Below, piece after piece: positions 23,443-30,740 of a stretch of 50,450 nucleotides of DNA. Origin of the DNA: Thermoplasmata archaeon (lineage in GTDB: Archaea > Thermoplasmatota > Thermoplasmata > Methanomassiliicoccales > Methanomethylophilaceae); NCBI GenBank assembly GCA_015063185.1, contig SUSY01000008.1:1-50450 (forward strand). The letters run 5' to 3'. The translations under genes and the position numbers were made by a program. Numbering within the stretch: position 1 is the stretch's first letter; every line of letters begins with the position of its first letter. The notes beneath the pieces were generated by a model. The model was not told where the DNA came from. It searched no databases and worked only from the letters and a program-made list of their open reading frames with translations.

Positions 23443-24003
23443 TTGTCGAAGTGTAACGATACATGCCCGGTTGAACTCACAGACGTCTATGACTCCAACA
23501 AGAAACGTACTGGAGAGGTCGTACCACGTCATCAGATGAAGGAAGGGGGATTCAGACTCGTCGTACAGATGTGCATATTCTCCAAAGATAAACTTCTGAT
23601 CCAAAAGAGATGTATGTCCAAGAGATCATTTCCAGGAGCCTGGGACATATCCGCTGCAGGACAGGTGGATGCAGGAGAGGAGAGCCATGAGGGAGCATCC
23701 CGTGAGGTACGTGAGGAACTGGGACTGGAATACATACTTACCGAGAAGGATCTCTTTGTCACACTCTGCTTACCTCATGTTTTCAACGACATCTACATCA
23801 TGGAATATGACGGCTCGGAGATAACCATCCAGGAATCGGAGGTTGATGATTTCGGATGGGCGACCGAAGAAGAGGTTCTGAACATGATCGATGACGGAAG
23901 GTTCATCCCGTACAAACCAGAACTGATCCGTTCGATATTCGAAGCACACAGAAAAGGTATCAGAAATGCACCGGATATGTGCATGGAGACCTCATATATC
24001 TGA
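23443..24003 (+). CDS. Nudix hydrolase
   Basis: A 186-residue Nudix protein. The Nudix box runs from GQVDAGEESHEGAS to REVREELGLE (about residues 77-99). The N-terminal part VYDSNKKRTGEVVPRHQMK and the WDISAAGQVDAGE context resemble the group that includes isopentenyl-diphosphate isomerase-like and YfcD-like enzymes. The start is read as TTG 23443 because AAGGAGGAAAG lies at ideal spacing before it; an earlier in-frame TTG (23422) precedes that ribosome site. Substrate unknown. Confidence 0.88.
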   Translation: MSKCNDTCPVELTDVYDSNKKRTGEVVPRHQMKEGGFRLVVQMCIFSKDKLLIQKRCMSKRSFPGAWDISAAGQVDAGEESHEGASREVREELGLEYILTEKDLFVTLCLPHVFNDIYIMEYDGSEITIQESEVDDFGWATEEEVLNMIDDGRFIPYKPELIRSIFEAHRKGIRNAPDMCMETSYI

Positions 24004-24126
24004 TTCCGTTGGGTGACCTGAAACTTCAGTGCGGACGCATCGGAGAAAACACTTACGTTTTTGATACTACAATAGACCAAACGACAGAAATCACTGTCAA
24101 ATTCCAAAAGAATACGAAAAGAATGG

Positions 24127-24199
24127 TGCGGATGCCGGGATTTGAACCCGAGTTCTAACCTTGGCAAGGTCAAGTGATAACCAACTACACTACATCCAC
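24127..24199 (-). tRNA. tRNA-Gly (anticodon GCC)
   Basis: On the minus strand: acceptor GTGGATG/CATCCGC with one wobble pair, anticodon stem TGACC/GGTTA around loop TTGCCAA (GCC), T loop TTCAAAT, discriminator A, and CCA encoded at 24124-24126. 73 bases. Confidence 0.93.
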
Positions 24200-24341
24200 A
24201 GGTAAATCCGAGTATTATTTCATGGTATTAATAGCCTTGTATCACAATCATCGAACAGATGATCGAATTACATGAATTCAACATCATTATTGCATTATCT
24301 GGAGCGACCCATTATTAACCTCTCCACATATACCCAGTACG

Positions 24342-25457
24342 ATGACAGACGGATTCGAGATACCGCCATCCCTGAGCGTAAAAGGGAACGAGACCATCGC
24401 CAAGGAAATCCTCTCCAGGATCTGGGGAAAGAAGGGTGTTTTCACATGTACGGTCGGAAACACATTGACATCGACGATCCCCGGAGTATCCGATGCGGGC
24501 GACACCCCTGAACTTACACTCTTCACGGGACCCGCGGATGCGGAGCTTCTGGTACTGGGAAAGACTGTCTGTATGAAGGGCATACCCATCAATCCGGGAG
24601 GTATTCCCACACCAGGTACGCTCACCATCGCGGCACTCAACCTTTCCGGAATGCCCCGTCATATCATCAACGCTGGTTGTAAGGTCGTACCCAACATCCC
24701 ATTCTACGATGTCGGAGGGACCTACGGAGAATCCATCGTCACCGGTAAAGCTGTCAGAGATCCAGAACTCCTGTTCGAAAGGGGAAGGATACTTGGAGAA
24801 CTGTTCGCCAAGGACAATAACTACCTGATCGTCAGCGAGAGCATCGCAGGCGGTACCACCACGGCAATGGCTACCATGATGGCCATGGGAGTTATGAAGG
24901 AGAATCTCGTCAGCAGCAGTTCACCTAAGAATCCCAAGGAACTCAAAACAAAGTTGGTGAATTCCGCATTGGAGACCGCGGGCATCAGGATCGGAGACTG
25001 TGCTAAGGACCCTCTCAGAGCCATCGCATGCGTCGGCGATCCAATGATTGCCGTAAATGCAGGTATGATCGTTGGTGCTGCAAAACATGTACCGGTCATC
25101 GTTGGTGGCGGAACACAGATGGCAGCAGTCATCGCGGTAGCGGTAGCAATGGACGAATCGATAGTTGGCAACATCTTCCAAGGAACCACTAGATGGTTGG
25201 TCAACGATCCGAACTCCGACATAGAGAAGATCATGGCAGGCATCCACAAGGATGTCCCAATAGTCTATGTGAACATGGACTATTCCAAGAGCCCATACGA
25301 AGGACTCCAGGCTTACGAATGGGGGTACATCAAAGAAGGCGTGGGATGCGGAGGATCCTGTGTGGCAGCGATCATTGCATCTGCTGGTAGTCTAACCTGC
25401 GAGGACATTCTTGACGAAGTTCACAGGCTTTACAGAGAGATTCTTGGCATTCAATAG
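24342..25457 (+). CDS. cobT: CobT-like nicotinate-nucleotide phosphoribosyltransferase (archaeal type)
   Basis: A 371-residue member of the archaeal CobT family, which activates the lower-ligand base of cobamides as its alpha-ribotide. Typical stretches are VGNTLTSTIPGVSDAG, LTLFTGPADAELL, IVSESIAGGTTTAMATMMAM and CVGDPMIAVNAGMIVGAA. It is the only plus-strand gene of the cobamide locus and converges on cobY. The last 86 bases of the two genes overlap on opposite strands. It ends in TAG, an uncommon stop in this window and one of interest if the organism decodes TAG as pyrrolysine; reading through would add only four residues. Confidence 0.92.
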   Translation: MTDGFEIPPSLSVKGNETIAKEILSRIWGKKGVFTCTVGNTLTSTIPGVSDAGDTPELTLFTGPADAELLVLGKTVCMKGIPINPGGIPTPGTLTIAALNLSGMPRHIINAGCKVVPNIPFYDVGGTYGESIVTGKAVRDPELLFERGRILGELFAKDNNYLIVSESIAGGTTTAMATMMAMGVMKENLVSSSSPKNPKELKTKLVNSALETAGIRIGDCAKDPLRAIACVGDPMIAVNAGMIVGAAKHVPVIVGGGTQMAAVIAVAVAMDESIVGNIFQGTTRWLVNDPNSDIEKIMAGIHKDVPIVYVNMDYSKSPYEGLQAYEWGYIKEGVGCGGSCVAAIIASAGSLTCEDILDEVHRLYREILGIQ

Positions 25458-26070
25458 GATTGCAGTTCATGAAGAATCCTCTGGAGAGCGAGAGCTCGTG
25501 TTTGGTGTTCACGTTGATCGCCAGATCGACCCAATCGGTCATCATGTAGGATTCATTCAGATACTTTCCCATCAGGGTCTTGACCCTATCAGAGATGCAT
25601 AGACCTGACAGGACCCACTCCCTTCCTTCGATCTCACTGGTGAAGGAAGGGGTGATTCCCGTATTGACCACAGTTTCCTTATCCACGACAGCGATAGCGG
25701 ATTCCATCTCCGGTCTGAAGAAATTGATGAAGGAGTCCACCGTATACGACCTTATCAACGGAAGGTCCGAAGGACATGTGAGAACGAACTCGCTATCAAG
25801 TACACCGAAAGCAGTGTGCATGTCCTGCATGAAATCGTTGCCTGAGGTACAAATGGTCTCGATACCGATCTCCTGAAGGAAGCGTTCCGTCTTGGGAGTG
25901 TTGTTACTGACAGAAACGAGGATATGACCCACATTCTCGCAACTTTCCATGGCTTCCACCACACGCAACACCACCGGCTTACCGCCAACGGATTGCATAG
26001 GCTTCTCTATGGAATTGGAACCCATACGGGACCCTTTTCCTCCCGCCATGATCAACGCATCAACCTTCAA
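25372..26070 (-). CDS. cobY: Adenosylcobinamide-phosphate guanylyltransferase CobY
   Basis: CobY is the archaeal enzyme that activates adenosylcobinamide phosphate with GTP. The nucleotidyltransferase loop is IMAGGKGSRMG, then EKPMQSVGGKPVVLRVVEAM, and TCPSDLPLI provides the acidic metal site. The start is a TTG (26070-26068) overlapping the cobS stop, because the loop begins eight codons later and no ATG fits. At 232 residues it is longer than the ~196-residue Methanocaldococcus enzyme; the extra C-terminus has four cysteines (CNPIECQESLCKACELRQEC) and is encoded antisense to the end of cobT. Confidence 0.9.
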   Translation of the reverse strand: MKVDALIMAGGKGSRMGSNSIEKPMQSVGGKPVVLRVVEAMESCENVGHILVSVSNNTPKTERFLQEIGIETICTSGNDFMQDMHTAFGVLDSEFVLTCPSDLPLIRSYTVDSFINFFRPEMESAIAVVDKETVVNTGITPSFTSEIEGREWVLSGLCISDRVKTLMGKYLNESYMMTDWVDLAINVNTKHELSLSRGFFMNCNPIECQESLCKACELRQECPRRLDYQQMQ

Positions 26071-26918
26071 ATCATCACCGCAAGTACGATAACGAAAGCG
26101 ACCAGAATGATGGCTCTGGTACTCTCGTTCACTGCGCCCAGTATGTCTCCGTTGACGGCCCCGAATGTACGATTGGCCTTGGATGACAGGGCCCATCCCC
26201 AGATACAGGACGCAAGTGTTCCTACAAGGGCACATACTGGAACATATGTATAATCATAAGCATCGAAACCGAGGATGGCACAAACCGAGACCTCCAACAA
26301 TGCGATAAGTACGAGTGAGAGCAACAACGACTTCAACGCCTCTTTCATGCCTGTTGCCCGAACGGAATCACCAGCCATACCGTTGCTCGGAATTCCAAAA
26401 GCGGCTGCGAATACCTGTCCGTTCCTGCAAAGGACCTCCGACATCGCGAACAATGTGAAGAACGCTACGACAATGGGCACACCTGCGTACAGGTTGCACA
26501 TCGCGGAGAACGTTATGAGATAGACGAACAAGCCGGTGGCGAATGCGCCGGATCCGATGGTACTGTCCTTCAATGCCTTCAGATGTTTCTCCTGTGAACC
26601 GACTGCCGTCAATCCGTCACCGACATCCAACAGACCATCCAGATGCAGATACCTGTTCACGAACATCATAGCGAACAACGTGACGGCTGCGGACAACATC
26701 ATGGATGATGACAATTCCATGAACCCCCACATCAGGAACGAAGCCAAGAGACCGAAGAACAATCCGACCACAGGCACCAACCAGAACTTCCTGTTCATGG
26801 CATTGATCTCCTTCATCTCAATGTTTATGGGCAGTATCGTGAAGAAGGAGAACATTCCCTTTAGGGCGGAGAACACACCATATCTCTCGTTTTCATTCGA
26901 ATCTGAGGGCACCATCAA
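26067..26918 (-). CDS. cobS: Adenosylcobinamide-GDP ribazoletransferase CobS
   Basis: A membrane enzyme joining adenosylcobinamide-GDP to alpha-ribazole to close the nucleotide loop. The 283-residue product has multiple hydrophobic segments and the family motif HLDGLLDVGDGL with its Mg-binding acids, followed by DSTIGSGAFATGLF. It overlaps cbiZ upstream and cobY downstream by four bases each, giving one translationally coupled series. Confidence 0.93.
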   Translation of the reverse strand: MMVPSDSNENERYGVFSALKGMFSFFTILPINIEMKEINAMNRKFWLVPVVGLFFGLLASFLMWGFMELSSSMMLSAAVTLFAMMFVNRYLHLDGLLDVGDGLTAVGSQEKHLKALKDSTIGSGAFATGLFVYLITFSAMCNLYAGVPIVVAFFTLFAMSEVLCRNGQVFAAAFGIPSNGMAGDSVRATGMKEALKSLLLSLVLIALLEVSVCAILGFDAYDYTYVPVCALVGTLASCIWGWALSSKANRTFGAVNGDILGAVNESTRAIILVAFVIVLAVMI

Positions 26919-27670
26919 AAACCATACTCCTTCCTTATCGTCATCCTGACGTTTTCGTCCATATCTACAGGGAAGTCATTCCTTTTAATGAGTGCCTTGC
27001 AAACCCCGGATCTGACCGCACGTGCAGCAGCGATACCATGGGATGAACCGGTACCTGCGAAGAAACACGAATCTCCTCTGGGAGATGCTATGGCGACCGC
27101 ATCGGATGTTGTGCCGGTCTCTTTGTAACCCAATATATTCATGGCAGCGGTCTTCGCCTCAGTCGTGGCTATGACCGCATTGACCTTTGCAGAGAAATCC
27201 AATTCCTCGTGGAAAATGGACATTATGTTGATAGTTCCAGGATGGTACAGTGCTTCAGACCTTTCCAACGATAGGGCATGACGTGACTCCCAATCCAATA
27301 GCTCATCGCCAGCGATGACCTGGTTGCTGAGACCGGCGGTGACGACCGCGAATTCCGATTTTGTTCCGTACCTACCCTCCTCCACGGTGAAAACGAACTC
27401 CACTTCCGCAGCGGTCAGGAACACGACCGTCTCCTTTGGAAGATCCAGATCGTTGAGCATCCTTGACATGTCACCTTCAAAATCGGAACAATCGTAATCC
27501 TTCGGAACCTGTGCGAATACCACATACTTCGTAATCACACGACCTCCGTAATATGACGCTGAGGATAGGACGTCCATCTCGTTCGTGAAACGCACGACCT
27601 GTACGGGCATACCTCCGGAATACTTCAATTCGGTTTCGAACTCGATAGCAGTACCTTCTGCATATTTCAT
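26915..27670 (-). CDS. cbiZ: Adenosylcobinamide amidohydrolase CbiZ
   Basis: CbiZ cleaves the aminopropanol amide of adenosylcobinamide (in some bacteria also of pseudo-B12) to give adenosylcobyric acid, the entry point for salvage and remodelling of scavenged corrinoids. The 251-residue product carries VVTAGLSNQVIAGD and TTSDAVAIASPRG, the family's best conserved segments. It overlaps cbiB and cobS by four bases each. Its presence with CbiB and CobD means that imported corrinoids can be rebuilt with a different lower ligand. Confidence 0.92.
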   Translation of the reverse strand: MKYAEGTAIEFETELKYSGGMPVQVVRFTNEMDVLSSASYYGGRVITKYVVFAQVPKDYDCSDFEGDMSRMLNDLDLPKETVVFLTAAEVEFVFTVEEGRYGTKSEFAVVTAGLSNQVIAGDELLDWESRHALSLERSEALYHPGTINIMSIFHEELDFSAKVNAVIATTEAKTAAMNILGYKETGTTSDAVAIASPRGDSCFFAGTGSSHGIAAARAVRSGVCKALIKRNDFPVDMDENVRMTIRKEYGF

Positions 27671-28677
27671 ATGATCAACTCCGATAGTCTAAGAATCAGC
27701 CCTTCTGCAAACAACTGCACATCGATTCCGACGAATGCATACAACGGAAGAGTAACACAGATGATGAATATTATGGATGTGAGTTCGACCAAACGGTAAC
27801 AACGGGTTATGTCCTTGATGGATGGCATCTCACCCTTGCCCATAACATACACGCCTGCCTTCTCCATCCTTATACCCAGGGCGGCCGCACATGCCACCAT
27901 GGACCATGCACTGTTCGGTGACGGTGTAAGATCCTTACCGTCTCTGGCCATGGATATGACGTCGCGCCAGTTCATCCTAAGGATGAACGCTGCCACGGTA
28001 ACGAACAATATCGAGATCCTGGCACCGATGAATCCAAGCACATCGTCGAACTTGGCCGGGAAGAATCCAAGGTCACCATATTTCTCATTGAGATACCCCC
28101 ACATGGCATCCATGAGATTGGCACATCTGAACATGATGGCTCCGGGAAGACCCAGCAATCCAAAGAATAACGTGGGTGAAACCACACTGTCAACCAGATT
28201 CTCGGAGATGGTTTCCGTACAGGACGAGGCAATGTGTTCCGCATCCATGCCCGCAGTCTTCCTACTGACAATCATCTGGGTCTTTGCAGCGGCTGCATCG
28301 AGGTCGTTATTCTCCAGATCTTTTTGAATAGGAATGACATGGTGTCTGAAAGAGAATATCGCAAAATTAATCTTGAAAAGGAATGCGGTGACTATGATCC
28401 AAACGATCTCACCGAAGAAATGTCTCGATAGGGCAGACAGGGATAGGGACACGAAAAGGAACAGAGATGTGACCAATAAGTATGACAGGAATCCCTTGAA
28501 CCGAGTGGCGTGTTTGGACGTCCTTTTGATGTGCCTGTCCAAGAAGTACAGTATGTTGCCCATCCACCTGAGTGGATGTATGGCGTTAGGCACCTCTCCT
28601 ATGAACCTGTCTATTAGGAGTGCCAGTACGATGATGCAGACAGCGGACAACCATAATTCCACAAAATCACTCCACAA
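27667..28677 (-). CDS. cbiB: Adenosylcobinamide-phosphate synthase CbiB
   Basis: A membrane enzyme that attaches aminopropanol phosphate to adenosylcobyric acid. The 336-residue product shows IDRFIGEVPNAIHPLRWMG at the N-terminus, then SSCTETISENLVDSVVSP and SPNSAWSMVACAAALGI, all conserved family blocks. The first in-frame GTG is 28677; a later GTG at 28662 has GGAGTGAT just upstream and may be the true start. It overlaps cobD by 11 bases if 28677 is used. Confidence 0.93.
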   Translation of the reverse strand: MWSDFVELWLSAVCIIVLALLIDRFIGEVPNAIHPLRWMGNILYFLDRHIKRTSKHATRFKGFLSYLLVTSLFLFVSLSLSALSRHFFGEIVWIIVTAFLFKINFAIFSFRHHVIPIQKDLENNDLDAAAAKTQMIVSRKTAGMDAEHIASSCTETISENLVDSVVSPTLFFGLLGLPGAIMFRCANLMDAMWGYLNEKYGDLGFFPAKFDDVLGFIGARISILFVTVAAFILRMNWRDVISMARDGKDLTPSPNSAWSMVACAAALGIRMEKAGVYVMGKGEMPSIKDITRCYRLVELTSIIFIICVTLPLYAFVGIDVQLFAEGLILRLSELII

Positions 28678-29776
28678 CCTTCCTCATGGCTGCAAGGAAA
28701 CCTGCGTTCGTCTCCTTGTCCTTCACACAGAACCTCACGCAATTGGTGAACTCGGGACCGAATGATGAACAATCACGGACCATGTACCCCTGAGCCTTCA
28801 TCCTGGATACAAATGTACCGGCATCCATTTCCAATGGAGATATGTCACAGAAATAGAAGAATCCGTCACAAGGTGCATTTATAGGGAATCCTATGCCCTT
28901 CAACTCGTCGAACATGTTGTCAGCCTCCTTTCTGAGTAGGGCAGCAGCATCATGTACGTAATCCATATGCTCCGCAATCAGTTTCTCACCGACAACCTGT
29001 TCTATAGCACCGATATTCCAGGTCATCCTGACCTTGTTCAATTGGTCGATGATATCCACATTGGATATTCCGAATCCGATACGTATTCCCGGGATCGCGA
29101 ACGATTTTGTCAATGAGCCGGCAACAAGGAGGTTGGTGTATTCCCCAACATAGGATGCGCATGATATGTCCTTGTATCCCTCCACCAGTTCCAACAACGT
29201 TTCGTCAAGGAAGACCATGATTCCCTTTTCCTCGCATTCATCGACGATGGAAAGAATCTTGTCCCTTGACTCTACCCTTCCTGTCGGATTGTTTGGATTA
29301 CAGATGTAGAGAGCCTTGACATCGGATGTTAACTTCTCACTGAGCTCTTCCAGATCGATCCTGTAATCGTTCTTCTCCCTGAGTCTGATGTATTCGATGA
29401 CGATACCACATATCTTGCATTGCTGGGTATATTCAGCGAAGGATGGTGTGAACATGACGACTTTATCACCGGGCTCCAAGAAGGTGTTGGGGAACATCCT
29501 GATGATGTCCGAGGAGCCTGCACCGGCGATGATGTTATCTGGCTCCACATCGAACTCGTTAGCAACTGCAGCCCTGAATCCAGAGGATGCATCATCCGGA
29601 TAGTGCCAGATATTTGGAACAGCAGATGCTATGATCTCATCCAGGAAATCTGGTGCACCGAAAGGATTGAGGTTGTGACTATAATCCTCTATGCCATCCA
29701 GTTTCCAAGCCTGTCCACCATGCACAGTCTTTGGCAGGGACCTGATGGTCTGCCTGGCTCTTTCATTGATATCCAT
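28667..29776 (-). CDS. cobD: L-threonine-O-3-phosphate decarboxylase CobD
   Basis: A PLP enzyme related to histidinol-phosphate aminotransferase that makes aminopropanol phosphate for CbiB. The 369-residue product has the CobD-type opening VHGGQAWKL and DYSHNLNPFG, PTGRVESRD, and the PLP lysine in SLTKSFAIPGIRIGF. ATG 29776 follows the btuD stop by one base; the frame extends further upstream but inside btuD. The neighbours cbiB and cbiZ support cobamide synthesis rather than histidine synthesis. Confidence 0.92.
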   Translation of the reverse strand: MDINERARQTIRSLPKTVHGGQAWKLDGIEDYSHNLNPFGAPDFLDEIIASAVPNIWHYPDDASSGFRAAVANEFDVEPDNIIAGAGSSDIIRMFPNTFLEPGDKVVMFTPSFAEYTQQCKICGIVIEYIRLREKNDYRIDLEELSEKLTSDVKALYICNPNNPTGRVESRDKILSIVDECEEKGIMVFLDETLLELVEGYKDISCASYVGEYTNLLVAGSLTKSFAIPGIRIGFGISNVDIIDQLNKVRMTWNIGAIEQVVGEKLIAEHMDYVHDAAALLRKEADNMFDELKGIGFPINAPCDGFFYFCDISPLEMDAGTFVSRMKAQGYMVRDCSSFGPEFTNCVRFCVKDKETNAGFLAAMRKVVE

Positions 29777-29777
29777 A

Positions 29778-30740
29778 TCAATCCTTCTCGAAACGGTCCC
29801 TCTCGCCCTCTGCCCTGTACCTCTTGGGAAGGACGTATAGTTCGCCCTCATGGTCGAAACCGACGGAAGCACTCACTTCGTAGACATCCTCTATGAGTTC
29901 TGGCGTTATAACGTCTTTGGGCTTTCCGATGGCTACGATCTCCCCTTTCTTCATGATGATACATAGATCGCAGTATCTGGCCATCAAAGAGATGTCATGT
30001 TCTGCAACGAGGATGGTCATGTCCTTCTTGACCATGGCGTTGAGGTATTCCATGACGTCGAGCTTGTATTTCATGTCCAAATGTGAAGTGGGCTCGTCCA
30101 CAAGCATCAATCTTGGTTCTTGGACGTATGCCTTGGCGATCAAGACACGCTGACGCTCTCCAGATGAGAGCATGTGCAGAGGACGGTCACGAAGGTGCCA
30201 GACTCCGAACTTCTTCAAAGACTCCACAACGAATGTCTCGTCCTCCTCGCTCTCCCACCATACATTCTTGAGGTGTGGGTAACGACCGAGCATGACGGTA
30301 TCATAGACTGTGAGTCCGAAACTGGTCTTCAATTCCGCTGGTACATTGGCTACAATCTTGGCGATCTCACCTGGGGACTTGTCGAGGACGGTCTCTCCAT
30401 CGATAAGAATGTCCCCGGAGGATGCATCATGAAGGCGGTTGATGCACTTCATCATGGTGGATTTTCCACATCCATTCGGACCGATCAATCCCACCAACAT
30501 ACCTGAGCCGATCCTGTATGATACCCCACGGACGGCGTGGTACCCATCCTCGTAATATTTGTGAAGGTCCTTGAGCTCCAGAAGAGGAGTTTCGCCCGGT
30601 GCGCAACCATCCTCCTTGTGATAGTTGCGCTGTATCGGCTGAGCACAGTTCTCCGTATAGTCAGAATCCAGTTTATCGAAATCCAGTGACTTTTTCTTCT
30701 TTCCGAAGAGACCTTTCTTCTTCGTACCTTCATCCGTCAT
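29778..30740 (-). CDS. btuD: BtuD-type cobamide ABC importer ATPase
   Basis: The ATPase of a FecCD/BtuCD-type importer, 320 residues. Walker A is GPNGCGKST, signature LSSGERQRVLIA, Walker B LMLVDEPTSHLD and switch His AEHDISL. An unusual Lys/Asp-rich N-terminal extension of about 50 residues precedes the ATPase domain (KKKGLFGKKKKSLDF, with a downstream CAQPIQRNYHKEDGCAPGE). It overlaps the permease fusion gene by 11 bases. Assignment to corrinoids rather than heme or iron chelates rests on the flanking cobamide genes. Confidence 0.88.
   Translation of the reverse strand: MTDEGTKKKGLFGKKKKSLDFDKLDSDYTENCAQPIQRNYHKEDGCAPGETPLLELKDLHKYYEDGYHAVRGVSYRIGSGMLVGLIGPNGCGKSTMMKCINRLHDASSGDILIDGETVLDKSPGEIAKIVANVPAELKTSFGLTVYDTVMLGRYPHLKNVWWESEEDETFVVESLKKFGVWHLRDRPLHMLSSGERQRVLIAKAYVQEPRLMLVDEPTSHLDMKYKLDVMEYLNAMVKKDMTILVAEHDISLMARYCDLCIIMKKGEIVAIGKPKDVITPELIEDVYEVSASVGFDHEGELYVLPKRYRAEGERDRFEKD

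Noticed and set aside
25455..25457. cobT TAG stop as a pyrrolysine codon
   Set aside because: Reading through adds only four residues before TGA, and the CobT family ends here; termination is the simpler reading.
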